Source of the DNA: Halobacteriales archaeon YIM A00010
GTDB lineage: Archaea; Halobacteriota; Halobacteria; Halobacteriales; Haloarculaceae
Length of the DNA: 64,000 nt
NCBI GenBank assembly: GCA_025041175.1
Contig: JAKCFJ010000002.1
Location: 620,001-684,000, forward strand
Direction: 5' to 3'
Part shown: positions 53,120 through 62,185 of the stretch, piece by piece
Layout of the letters: each line of letters opens with the position of its first letter
How positions within the stretch are numbered: the first letter of the stretch is position 1
The notes under the pieces: generated by a model
What the model was told of the DNA's origin: nothing
Databases searched by the model: none
Seen by the model: only the letters and a program-made list of their open reading frames with translations
Translations under genes and position numbers: made by a program

Positions 53120-53242
53120 TCACCTCGATTCATCGACGTCCTCTACCGGATTGATCCACTCATTCATAGATGAGGCAGTACTGTTCCGACAGCAGAGTGC
53201 AACAAGCGTGCTCGTTTTTCCCGATGCTGTCGCGTTAGTCAT
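53120..53242 (-). CDS. 40-residue ORF between the two ATPase genes
   Basis: ATG at 53242 overlaps the VirB4-like stop region and the TGA at 53120 lies 6 nt before the coupling ATPase ATG, within its ribosome-binding site. The product starts MTNATASGKTSTLVALCCRN and ends MNEWINPVEDVDESR. Position suggests a coupling peptide; alternatively it is a chance frame. Confidence 0.35.
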   Translation of the reverse strand: MTNATASGKTSTLVALCCRNSTASSMNEWINPVEDVDESR

Positions 53243-56200
53243 CGTTACCAACCTCTCCAACCCGTCCAGTCGTTGGCTGAGCGTCTGTCTCACTATTCGA
53301 GGTCACTGCATCGGGAATCGTCATCGGTTCTTCTGTGTGTGCTTCTGGCCCCACGTCAGGGCGTTCGCCCGGCATCGTCCACGACCAGTCGCAGACATCG
53401 TTGCCGTTCTGGTCGGTGTAGTTGTCGAGATACGCCAGCATGTCCTCGCCGTGATCGGTTGGATCGAACTGGTTGACTGCAAATTCACGGGGGTTCAATT
53501 CGTCAGAGAACTTCACGTCAAGGGCGAAACTCCCTTCCTTGTCGACCTGCAGGAGTGCTTGAGCAGTGGGGTTACCTGTGTCTGCGTTCACGACGTACTG
53601 TTGTTCTGCTTCGCTGAAATCGAATTCTCCGGCCACGTGATCATCATTCATCTCCTTCAAGAAATGGAAGATTTTCACCGACATCAAGTTGATCAGCGTT
53701 TTGGCACTTGCAGTGAGCTGCTTCCCATCTTTGTCGTCCTTTTCAGTAAAGAACTCATCAACTGATTGGGTGGCCGTCAGGATCGAGAGCTCCGAGTGGC
53801 GAGAGTGTCGGTACAGCTGTTTGAGCGTTTCGAGACTCGATGAATTCCGCAGCATGTAATGGAACTCATCAATCCCGAATAGCATTGGCTCGTCGAGCGC
53901 TTGGGCCTGCGAGTAAATTGCTGAGATGAGTGGTCCCATCATGAGACCAGCCGTCGACTCGCTCTCGTACTGTTGAAGGTCGAGGTACAGCACGTCGATA
54001 TTCTCGACGTCGATCTCCGTCTCTTTCGAAAGGTGCTCGAACTCACCACCCTCTTCGAGCGCCCCGATATCGTCCATCAAGATAGCGTTGGCACGCTCTC
54101 GTCGCAGATCTTTCGAGTGTTCAACGTCCGTGAGTGCATCGCGCACGAAATTTTCGGGATGGTTGACCATCTCCTCGAAAATCGGGAACACATCATCACG
54201 GAGCGTCGGACTCTGCCGGTTGTGAGTCGTCGGATCATCAGTAATCCCATGTCTCGCGTAGGCTTCTTTGATAGCAGCTCGCCACGTGCCCTGTTTTTTC
54301 TCGAACGGAATACCCATGAAGTTGTAGTAACTCCGAACAAAATCCATCGCTCGACGGACAGCCTGTCGTTTGGGCGACTCCTCCCCCAACACTTTGAGTT
54401 TCTCACGAGGGATGGGATCGATCTGTAACGGATTGATTCCGGTGTCGGAACCGACAACGACACGCTCACCGCCAAAGAGCCACGTGAAGCCTGCGAACTC
54501 CTGAAGCGGATCGATAATGACCACTGGCATATCGGGATTCCGGAGCTTGCTGTGCAGCAGGATTCGGGTCATCGTGGTGGTCTTGCCGCCGCCGATCGTG
54601 GCCCAAAGTCCGACGTTAAACCCAGTCTCCCGGTTCATGAGGTCGAGGACGATCGGGTCTCCAGTGTCCTCGTTGATCCCCAGCTCGATGCCGTTCGGCT
54701 CGATCAGGTTCCGGGCAGTCCACGGGATTAACCGGGCGAGTCCGTCACCGACCATTTTCGAGTTCCCCCCGATGTAGTTCTTACACGCAGGGGCTGCCGT
54801 GCGGTATCCTAGCCGATTGTTGTGCTTGAGTGGCTTCGCATCGGCGGAGACGTCCTGAAGCCGCGATCTAAGCCGTTCGACAGCCGTCTCAAGATGGTCC
54901 GGTGTGGGCGCACGAACTTCGAGGTAGGTATGTGACGTGTACAGTCCGTACTCTGAGTTGGAAACCGTCTGCTGGACACTTTTCACTTCAGCGAATTTCT
55001 GCACAGCCTTTTCAACGAAAATATCAGGTATCCATCTGCTCTCCGCAAATGAGTACACCTTATCCTTGATCGAATCAGCTGCTTCAGATAGCTCTCGCTC
55101 TGCCTTCTGACTATCTTCGCCGGTAACGTGCGTTGAGATCGTGACATTGACCGCTGGCATTGAGAACGATGTAACCGGGTCGAGAAAGCCGTAGGTGGGG
55201 ATAGCAGGCCAATCACGGATCTCTAGCGTGGTCGTATACTGCTTGTTGAACCCGTCATCGCTGATAATCCCGTAATCCTCCGATCGAGTGTATTCGTAGG
55301 GCGCGAGAGCCGATTTGTATTGCCACTCCTCATTATCCCCGCCAACAAGCGCATCCTCGCCGAGAACGGTTGTTTCGACATCTACCTCCGATGCTTCCTC
55401 CTCGTGATTAGAGTCGGTTGATGAGGAAACAGACCGCCCGAAGTTCGAGATATGCTGGTACGACACGTCGTGCTCAGGATCGCCAGCATCCCCGTCTTCA
55501 GTCTCATTGGGGACGGGTGTCCCTCGGATGCAGTTCGTGAAGTCCTTGTACGCACGCACATTGGTGCTCCGGTAGTAATCCGCGACCTGCTCGGAAAACT
55601 CGACAGCGGATAGCGACTGTGTTGAGATACCCTCAACCCGCGCGAGTTCGTTACTGAGCGTATCCACACGCCGTTGAAGCTTTCTGATGAGGGTGTCAAC
55701 ATGCTCCTCCGAATCAGCCTGCTCACGCAGCCGTTTTTTCTCGATAAGCGAACCAACGCCCGGAATGGTCCCGAGTCCACCTTCCTCCGATGATCGCTCG
55801 ATCACCGCCTCACCGGGATCAACACTGACGAGTACGTAGTATTCCCGCACGCGCTTGACCTCTTCGTGGAGATTGATCACGGCTGCACGCTCTTCACAGA
55901 CATCGGCCAGAATCTGCTTTCGCACCCTGTCGATCTCACTACTGAGGTCACTGGTCTGACTCTCCGCTTGGCTCCGAAGCGTCTCGCCACGATCCGCCCA
56001 CTTCGATTTCCGCCGCTCGAAGTCAGCCGCTCGAACGGGAGAGTATAACTGTGCATCGTAGTCAACAGCGGCTTCGAACGCATCAGCAACCGCTAGAGAT
56101 GCCTTCTGTTTGGATTCGTTCGATTCCATTCGGAGCGGGATTGCGAAGACACGAATCGCACCGATGAGTGCCCCGTCATTGCGTTGGATGGCGTATTCGC

Positions 56201-56690
56201 CACGATATGGCGTCGAATGAGCAACGAGATCCTGTGTTGGTTGATACTCTCCTGCACCAATGATCGGCCAGTCACGCACGAGCGGGAGGCGTGCGATCCG
56301 TCCGAGCAGCGAGTCGTTTTTCGGCTGTTCGAGTCGGCTATGGTCTGGGTCAGTGTCGTGAATCATTGTCCGTTGATGTGCGTAGTACGAAATAATCGCT
56401 GACAAGTACCGCTCGATGTTCATCGTACTCGGGGTTGCCAGTGCAACCCCGATCGCAAGAACGGCGAAAAGCACAGATCCAATGAGTCCATAGAGCTGCG
56501 CCGTACCGGTCAGGTAGCTCGCTGCGATCCGGAACATGACCATCGCAGGGAGTAACATGAAAAACAGCCACACCTTCGAATAGCCCCACAGTTCCGGATC
56601 TGTTGAGTAGTTAGCGAGGACTTTCTGGTTCGTGTCGCTGTTGTTGATCTGGTTGCGAACTTCCTTGATGAGCTCACGTGGGTTTGTCAT
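53235..56690 (-). CDS. VirB4-like conjugation ATPase with N-terminal membrane segments
   Basis: 1151 residues. Residues 35-85 contain two transmembrane helices (YSKVWLFFMLLPAMVMFRIA, YGLIGSVLFAVLAIGVALAT) resembling a fused VirB3/PrgI-type part. A long middle region with coiled coils follows. The ATPase has Walker A LWATIGGGKTTTMTRIL (about 695-711), VVIIDPLQEFAGFTWLFGG after it, Walker B MLFGIDEFHYML (about 935-946) and ILTATQSVDEFF. This is the VirB4/TraC family that powers type IV secretion. It overlaps the membrane-protein gene upstream by four bases. It is the strongest marker of a conjugation-type apparatus here. Confidence 0.88.
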   Translation of the reverse strand: MTNPRELIKEVRNQINNSDTNQKVLANYSTDPELWGYSKVWLFFMLLPAMVMFRIAASYLTGTAQLYGLIGSVLFAVLAIGVALATPSTMNIERYLSAIISYYAHQRTMIHDTDPDHSRLEQPKNDSLLGRIARLPLVRDWPIIGAGEYQPTQDLVAHSTPYRGEYAIQRNDGALIGAIRVFAIPLRMESNESKQKASLAVADAFEAAVDYDAQLYSPVRAADFERRKSKWADRGETLRSQAESQTSDLSSEIDRVRKQILADVCEERAAVINLHEEVKRVREYYVLVSVDPGEAVIERSSEEGGLGTIPGVGSLIEKKRLREQADSEEHVDTLIRKLQRRVDTLSNELARVEGISTQSLSAVEFSEQVADYYRSTNVRAYKDFTNCIRGTPVPNETEDGDAGDPEHDVSYQHISNFGRSVSSSTDSNHEEEASEVDVETTVLGEDALVGGDNEEWQYKSALAPYEYTRSEDYGIISDDGFNKQYTTTLEIRDWPAIPTYGFLDPVTSFSMPAVNVTISTHVTGEDSQKAERELSEAADSIKDKVYSFAESRWIPDIFVEKAVQKFAEVKSVQQTVSNSEYGLYTSHTYLEVRAPTPDHLETAVERLRSRLQDVSADAKPLKHNNRLGYRTAAPACKNYIGGNSKMVGDGLARLIPWTARNLIEPNGIELGINEDTGDPIVLDLMNRETGFNVGLWATIGGGKTTTMTRILLHSKLRNPDMPVVIIDPLQEFAGFTWLFGGERVVVGSDTGINPLQIDPIPREKLKVLGEESPKRQAVRRAMDFVRSYYNFMGIPFEKKQGTWRAAIKEAYARHGITDDPTTHNRQSPTLRDDVFPIFEEMVNHPENFVRDALTDVEHSKDLRRERANAILMDDIGALEEGGEFEHLSKETEIDVENIDVLYLDLQQYESESTAGLMMGPLISAIYSQAQALDEPMLFGIDEFHYMLRNSSSLETLKQLYRHSRHSELSILTATQSVDEFFTEKDDKDGKQLTASAKTLINLMSVKIFHFLKEMNDDHVAGEFDFSEAEQQYVVNADTGNPTAQALLQVDKEGSFALDVKFSDELNPREFAVNQFDPTDHGEDMLAYLDNYTDQNGNDVCDWSWTMPGERPDVGPEAHTEEPMTIPDAVTSNSETDAQPTTGRVGEVGNDD

Positions 56691-58633
56691 TTGTCATCTC
56701 CCATTGTGGTTCGGGTATAGCTCCGATCGTCCCGGAGAAACGCTTCTTTCATGGCTTCAGGAGTCAGAGATGCGGATGATCTCGACTGTTGAGCCTGTTC
56801 CCGATCGTATTTATCCCGAATTTTCGATGCGAGAGTCGTTTGTGTATAGCTGGTCGATGTATTCTGTCGACTCGATCCACTCGACGATGCCTCACTTGCG
56901 TTGGTCATCTCTTCGACAGTGGTGCCGCTAGTTGCGCCGGAATCACTGGCCGTGGCAGAACTCCCCCAACCCACTTTCTGCTTTGCTGCTCCAACCCGAT
57001 TCGCTGCTCCTGTCGCCACAACACTCGCTTTCGACCCGATGTATCCCGGCATTTGGAGGAAGAAGTACGTCGAAATGAGGGGATATAACAGCATCACAAT
57101 GAAGAGCCCGAGAATCGCCAAGACGCCCACAAACCCCCCGAAGCCAAATCCCCATTTGACTGTGACAGCGGCTTGGAGGATGATCGCTATCGGAATACTC
57201 ATAGTTAAAATATTGATATACTGCCAGATCGCTTTGTGAGCTGCACGCTTCAGACCCGTCCACGGAGCTAGATACGCCGTGAGCGCGAGCGGACCGAAGA
57301 TATATGGGAAAACGCTCGTGAGGAGTACTTGCCGTAATCCGAAAAGAAGACCCACACCGAACGCAGCGGACGATCCGACAAAAGCTCCCCCAAGATATGC
57401 CGCCACCGGGATACCAGAGCTAAACGCTAACAGATTCGTCGCAGAGTCCGTTACAGTACCCGGATTTGGCATGAGAAACTCTGTCGTTACTTTGACAAAC
57501 TTATGCATGAGCGTGACAGCCGTCCATGAAAAGGCATACAGCATCAGCCCAGTCACGAATTTGATCAACAAATCCCAGATTCGAAACTCCGACATCACCG
57601 GGTTAACCGTTAACGATAGGCCGAGAAAGATGATACCTAGTCCCAACAAAGAATTCGTCACGGGGTAGATTTTTTCGACAAGCAGACCATTGTATAGCGA
57701 TTTGAACGGTTCGTTTGTAGGCTCTCCAAGAATCCCCTTCCATCCGGTATTTTCGGGGACTGGCGTGTTGAGTGTAAGGTCATAGATTCTTTGAGAGACC
57801 CAATTGAATCCCTCTTCGAACAGTTCGGCAAGGGCCTCAAGCTTCTGCTCCATCCATGAATTGAAATTAATTCCTAGGTCCTCCTTTTCTGGCTGTCTCC
57901 CGGCTGATCCAAGTTCATCTTCGAGAATTTGACGAATTTCTTCCTTATCTTCATCACTTATACCCGTTATAGAATCAATTACACCGTCTCCTAATGGGTC
58001 AACAATATCACGAAACTGCATGTCCCACTCCCGATGAGTCATCTCTTCCTCATTTATCTGTAATGAACGAATTTTGGTTTTGATAGCCTCTTTGGATTTT
58101 AAAGAAAGACCGTCATATCCCACATCCAGTCGACTGATTTCTGTGACTACCTGTATAGTTCCCTCATCACCATTCTCGGGCAACTTTTCTTTAGGGGTGA
58201 AGCCACCAATCTTCTTGTTGAAGACGTTAGCAATTGTGTTGTTAATTGTCCCATCCCTTTCAGGGGCTTTGGACGTGGGTTTAGTAGGAGGCTCATAGTC
58301 CAAAAGATTGGAAATGCGTCCCAGTCGTTGTTTTTCCTCCTCCTCACTCAACTCACCGGACTGCAACGCTTGGAGATCATTCTCTATTTGCTGTTCCTCC
58401 TCTGAAGAGAGTTCTTCATCCCCCTTTTTTGTTACATTTAACCATTCGATGATGGCAGTAACCCCCTCGTTGGATTGGTTCGCCTCGTCTTGCTGAGCGA
58501 CGACATCGCCGTCTAGCTGTGGCTGAAATGTGTCGTGAGCATGGCCGAATGCGGTCATAGGAACAATACTACTAGCGACGAACAGGAAGGCGAATGCGTA
58601 AACCATCCCTCGCTGGAGTGATCGTGAGTTCAT
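56687..58633 (-). CDS. VirB6/TrbL-like polytopic membrane protein
   Basis: 648 residues with a Sec-type signal (GMVYAFAFLFVASSIVPMTA, 9-28), a charged region of about 280 residues, then at least six hydrophobic segments between about 325 and 545 (for example SLLGLGIIFLGLSLTVNPVM, AAYLGGAFVGSSAAFGVGLL). The tail is Ser/Thr/Gly-rich (about 560-648). This layout, next to VirB4, matches the channel-forming VirB6/TrbL class. It overlaps VirB4 by ATGA. Assignment rests on topology and position. Confidence 0.7.
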   Translation of the reverse strand: MNSRSLQRGMVYAFAFLFVASSIVPMTAFGHAHDTFQPQLDGDVVAQQDEANQSNEGVTAIIEWLNVTKKGDEELSSEEEQQIENDLQALQSGELSEEEEKQRLGRISNLLDYEPPTKPTSKAPERDGTINNTIANVFNKKIGGFTPKEKLPENGDEGTIQVVTEISRLDVGYDGLSLKSKEAIKTKIRSLQINEEEMTHREWDMQFRDIVDPLGDGVIDSITGISDEDKEEIRQILEDELGSAGRQPEKEDLGINFNSWMEQKLEALAELFEEGFNWVSQRIYDLTLNTPVPENTGWKGILGEPTNEPFKSLYNGLLVEKIYPVTNSLLGLGIIFLGLSLTVNPVMSEFRIWDLLIKFVTGLMLYAFSWTAVTLMHKFVKVTTEFLMPNPGTVTDSATNLLAFSSGIPVAAYLGGAFVGSSAAFGVGLLFGLRQVLLTSVFPYIFGPLALTAYLAPWTGLKRAAHKAIWQYINILTMSIPIAIILQAAVTVKWGFGFGGFVGVLAILGLFIVMLLYPLISTYFFLQMPGYIGSKASVVATGAANRVGAAKQKVGWGSSATASDSGATSGTTVEEMTNASEASSSGSSRQNTSTSYTQTTLASKIRDKYDREQAQQSRSSASLTPEAMKEAFLRDDRSYTRTTMGDDK

Positions 58634-58686
58634 ATCAGTTAAGTATTATCAGTATCTGGGTAACTTCTATCAGATCACTCGATTAT

Positions 58687-59202
58687 TCAACTCCCACCAG
58701 TATTGCATTCAGCAGACATATCGATGGGCGTTGCGCTGTCCGCGAGATCCACAAATGCTGGGCCGAGTACGAAAAACCCGACACCGACCATGAACCCACC
58801 GAGCAACTGGTTTCCGATACTATTCGTTCCCCGGACCGGGACTGCCTTCAAGACAGCAGCGGTAGCAATTATGACACCAAAAATCATCCCGACAGATTGG
58901 ATAGTGAGCGTCTCTACGCTGCCGATAAATTGAAGAAAGCCTTCGTTACAGTTTGGCTGTGCGCTAGCTGGGCCGACAGTGAACATCATCGCAGGGATCA
59001 TGAACATCATCACCCAGCCAGTCCGGGATCGTGATGCGCGTTCACCCATACGCTCAAGGCCGACAAGAGTCAGGCCAGTAAAGGCCATAGCGAGCGGGAA
59101 CTCTCGCCGGGCTGTTTGCGTGAGGAATGCAACACTGCCCTGAATAGCCGTTACCGATGCAGTAACTATCGAGTGGACTCGTTTCACAATTCTACGATCC
59201 AT
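58687..59202 (-). CDS. VirB2/pilin-like small membrane protein
   Basis: 171 residues. A hydrophobic segment at 62-81 ends in a signal-peptidase-like GPASAQ site (79-82). After it come two helices (about 101-121 and 131-151) separated by a short basic loop (KAVPVRGTNS), with cysteines near the mature ends (Cys86, Cys166). Two helices with a cytoplasmic loop after a long cleaved leader is the VirB2/TrbC pattern. First gene of the transfer cluster, 53 nt before the VirB6-like gene. Confidence 0.6.
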   Translation of the reverse strand: MDRRIVKRVHSIVTASVTAIQGSVAFLTQTARREFPLAMAFTGLTLVGLERMGERASRSRTGWVMMFMIPAMMFTVGPASAQPNCNEGFLQFIGSVETLTIQSVGMIFGVIIATAAVLKAVPVRGTNSIGNQLLGGFMVGVGFFVLGPAFVDLADSATPIDMSAECNTGGS

Positions 59203-59368
59203 ACCAACCTTACCCCACAGACCAAGAAATCAAATCTCCCCATGTATTTTAATTTGCATTATGAAATGATATGAATTGGCAGAGTTCTCCTCCAAAACAT
59301 CACTGTAAAATCAATATTAAAATACATAGAGTGGATATCACTTGGTAGCTCAGAAACAACCCCGGAGC

Positions 59369-59806
59369 ATGGATAAGACAGCAAACTCGTCTGACCAGAC
59401 GAGCATCCCACGGTCCGGTATCAAACAGTTGTTTCGCTCTCCACAACGACTCTCCCAACCTGCCGTCCGCACGGTCGTTGACCTCAAACCCCACGAAATA
59501 CGAACCTATTTCGCGCTCGTAGATCATCCTCAGAGTTCCGTCGACGAGCTCGCCGATGTCCTCAATCGACCGCGTAGTCACGTCGCCACTGTTCTCCGCA
59601 CTCTGATCGACACCGGCCTTGTGACACGGATTCGGCAGGGCTCAGAGACCGAACAGCAGGGTTACGTCTATGATACAGTCCCACTGGCCGACACCAAACG
59701 AGCACTCCACCGCCATGTAGATCAGTGGACTGCCAGCGTTCGGGCGGAGATCGATGCCCTCGATGAACCACTGATGGAGGCACAATCTAATGATGAGTCC
59801 AAATGA
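59369..59806 (+). CDS. winged-helix (TrmB/MarR-like) transcriptional regulator
   Basis: 145 residues from ATG at 59369. Residues 30-105 form a winged helix (EIRTYFALVDHPQSSVDELA, RPRSHVATVLRTLIDTGLVT, wing QGSETEQQGYVYDTVP). The C-terminal part is helical and acidic. It is divergent from the VirB2-like gene and overlaps the beta-helix gene, so it may co-regulate transfer and surface genes. Confidence 0.75.
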   Translation: MDKTANSSDQTSIPRSGIKQLFRSPQRLSQPAVRTVVDLKPHEIRTYFALVDHPQSSVDELADVLNRPRSHVATVLRTLIDTGLVTRIRQGSETEQQGYVYDTVPLADTKRALHRHVDQWTASVRAEIDALDEPLMEAQSNDESK

Positions 59807-61037
59807 GATCGGTTCCTTACGGCGCACGCTCCTCCAACGAGGCGCTGCAATGACAGCTGTTGCCGTAAGTGCGGGACTGAGCGGGTGCGCCTCCACATAT
59901 TATCTGCACAAGAAACGACAAGATCGCCAACAGGAAAACAGTCTTCCAGCAGTTTCGTTTACCTCACAGCGACAGCGCATTACAAAACAGGACGCCAGTG
60001 TTACCGTCAACAACGCCTCAGAGCTCGTGTCAGCTGTGCAGACCCCCGATGCAACCGTCTGGATACCGGAGAATGTGACGATCAATATGACTGGGAACAC
60101 GAAAAATCCAGTCGCACCCAACGTGACGATCGCGAGCAATCGAAATCTCAGTGACGGAAGTGGAGGGATGATACGGACGACGGGGTATGATCGAGATCTA
60201 TTTGTCGTCCCTGAAGGCAGCTGTCGTGTCACTGGACTCCGCTTACAAGGTCCGCGCACCGATTATTTCGATCCTCAAAATAATAAAAAAGAAGCGTATT
60301 ATGCATCAGGGATTCACTTCAAAGGACCGAAAGCTGTCGTTGATAATTGTGAAGTCTTTGGGTGGACAGCATACGGAATCGGCCTCGGTACAAAATCAAC
60401 TCCAACGCAGGGATGGATCCATCACAACGATATGCACCACAACCAAATGAACCACCTCGGCTATCCGATGGAACTGTTCAACGGAATGCACCTGATCGAG
60501 TGGAACTATTTCAGCCACTATCGACACGCAATTTCTGGATACGGATACAAGACAAACGGCTATGAAGCCCGGTTCAACGTTGTTGGAGAATCTGGCGGTG
60601 CGCCAGCGGCATTCGCCTTCGATATGCACAAATTGGGCGAACAGGATAATTATCCAGCCGGTGTGGAAACGGCTGGTGAGTATGTGAACGTACATCATAA
60701 CGTTTTCGAGTTGACAGACCACAACGCCTTCTCGATCTCGGGCATTCCACAGCGATACGCCCGGTTTGCCAACAATTGGTGTGCAACAGCAAAGGGTGGT
60801 AATGGAGCGGGGGCTCCCGCTGTTTCTGCTCCCTCGGGTACAGAGGTCCGGATGGACGCGAATCAATTTGGATCGAACACCGTCAGTCAGGGCAGGAAGT
60901 GGCTCAAGCAACTCTCTCCGGATCTTCCATTGAGCAACGGAAAGCCATCTATACAGTCGTGGTCTCCGCCGTCATCGGTATCTGACGGGCTACAATCGCC
61001 ATCTGGAACGCCGCCGTCCACGGAGGAGGGTCAATGA
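59790..61037 (+). CDS. Tat-exported beta-helix lipoprotein
   Basis: 415 residues. The Tat signal has RR at 11-12 and a lipobox LSGC with Cys33. Residues 75-360 form a right-handed parallel beta-helix of pectate-lyase type: ATVWIPENVTINMTG, PNVTIASNRNLSDG, GIHFKGPKAVVDNCEVFGWT, IHHNDMHHNQMNHLGYP, VNVHHNVFELTDHN. The stacked His/Asn repeats resemble polysaccharide lyases or phage tail-spike-like proteins. The C-terminus is Pro/Ser-rich. It overlaps both neighbours. Binding or cutting of a surface polysaccharide, perhaps on a partner cell, is a reasonable guess. Confidence 0.84.
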   Translation: MMSPNEIGSLRRTLLQRGAAMTAVAVSAGLSGCASTYYLHKKRQDRQQENSLPAVSFTSQRQRITKQDASVTVNNASELVSAVQTPDATVWIPENVTINMTGNTKNPVAPNVTIASNRNLSDGSGGMIRTTGYDRDLFVVPEGSCRVTGLRLQGPRTDYFDPQNNKKEAYYASGIHFKGPKAVVDNCEVFGWTAYGIGLGTKSTPTQGWIHHNDMHHNQMNHLGYPMELFNGMHLIEWNYFSHYRHAISGYGYKTNGYEARFNVVGESGGAPAAFAFDMHKLGEQDNYPAGVETAGEYVNVHHNVFELTDHNAFSISGIPQRYARFANNWCATAKGGNGAGAPAVSAPSGTEVRMDANQFGSNTVSQGRKWLKQLSPDLPLSNGKPSIQSWSPPSSVSDGLQSPSGTPPSTEEGQ

Positions 61038-61615
61038 TCAATTCCAGCTTCGGGCGCTCTATTGTCGTGCTCGTTCTCCTAGTAGCACTCGCCAGCGGCA
61101 CAGCCGCTGTTCACGCGACACCTCAATCCGATGGCGGGATGCATACGCTCGTGATCGAGCAGACGGGGAACAACTCAGTCGGGTATTCGGTGTCCGTGTC
61201 TGGGAAAATCACTGCGGTAGACAACGAAACGAGTGATAGCATCACAGGACAGACAGCGAGCGGTCGTGTCGGCGGATTACCGTGGAAAAACACGAGTACA
61301 GATACCGAAGACGAGATCCGCTTTACCGGCCACATCCGAGACTTCGAACACGATGGGGGGAACATCCGTCTCATACTCGACGGAAAACAGGTTGACCCCA
61401 GCTCGTTGTACAATACACCACAGACGGCATCTCCCCCACCAACTCCAACAACGGACAGCACAACGCCCACGCCATCGACTGCTTCACCGACTCATTCCCT
61501 CCATTCGACGCCATCATCAGGTGCTGGAGACGGTGAATCGTGGCTGTCGCTCAATTTCGTTATCGGTCTCTCGGTCGCTAGTGTGCTGGCACTCCTGTTC
61601 TTCCGGCGAGTCTGA
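61034..61615 (+). CDS. surface protein with signal peptide, repeat-type domain and C-terminal membrane anchor
   Basis: 193 residues. A Sec signal (IVVLVLLVALASGTAAVHA) is followed by one domain (HTLVIEQTGNNSVGYSVSVS ... IRFTGHIRDFEHDGGNIRLI) of the type repeated in the protein at 29343. Next comes a Pro/Thr/Ser-rich linker (about 130-165) and a transmembrane anchor (LNFVIGLSVASVLALLFFRR). This is the common layout of a membrane-tethered haloarchaeal surface protein. It is coupled (ATGA) to the beta-helix gene. Confidence 0.75.
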   Translation: MINSSFGRSIVVLVLLVALASGTAAVHATPQSDGGMHTLVIEQTGNNSVGYSVSVSGKITAVDNETSDSITGQTASGRVGGLPWKNTSTDTEDEIRFTGHIRDFEHDGGNIRLILDGKQVDPSSLYNTPQTASPPPTPTTDSTTPTPSTASPTHSLHSTPSSGAGDGESWLSLNFVIGLSVASVLALLFFRRV

Positions 61616-62185
61616 CGGCAACCGTTGCAGTCCGGGCACGCATCCGTATCCGGGATACACGGCATCGGCCCCATCAGGTCTCCCTTCCAAAAAGTACTCG
61701 CCACCGTCTGGGCCGCGCAATGTAATCTCACCAGAGGGGTCGGACGTTGTCTCCTCAACGATCAACGGCAGTTTCGATGCCCCCCAAACAACCCCATCCC
61801 CGAGTGACAGCTCCGTGATCGACGTCAACGATTCCGGCTCGCTGTCCGCGAACCGATCGGTCGAGTCGTTCGAGCTCACTTCGTCTGCACAGTCGCTGCG
61901 CGGACGATGGAACACGGTTGGATAGTGACGGCTCCGAATCACAACATCGAGTGAAGACGGATCGGGAGCCCCCTGCGGAAAACACTCCGACGAGCTGCAC
62001 GGTGGGTGAAACTCCACCAAGCTGGCCGTGTACGGGGTTTCGCGCCACTCCAATGAGTCGACGTTCCCCATCGGACAGGCCGGCAGACAGCGACGGTTGG
62101 AACGCTCGAGCGTGCGTGTCATTGATACCAGATCTCCGGAGATGGCACTGACCCAGCTGCGGGGACTCCACAGGAAACCGAGCAA
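61517..62185 (-). CDS. hypothetical acidic protein, overlapping the 3' end of the surface-protein gene
   Basis: 222 codons; the true start may be an ATG at 62122 or 62071. The middle is acidic, GC3-rich and protein-like (SITELSLGDGVVWGASKLPL, SGEITLRGPDGGEYFLEGRP, GADAVYPGYGCVPGLQRLPS). It overlaps the opposite-strand surface gene by 99 bp. No domain recognised. A tail-to-tail overlap of this length is unusual, so the last codons may be spurious. Confidence 0.45.
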   Translation of the reverse strand: MLGFLWSPRSWVSAISGDLVSMTRTLERSNRRCLPACPMGNVDSLEWRETPYTASLVEFHPPCSSSECFPQGAPDPSSLDVVIRSRHYPTVFHRPRSDCADEVSSNDSTDRFADSEPESLTSITELSLGDGVVWGASKLPLIVEETTSDPSGEITLRGPDGGEYFLEGRPDGADAVYPGYGCVPGLQRLPSDSPEEQECQHTSDRETDNEIERQPRFTVSST

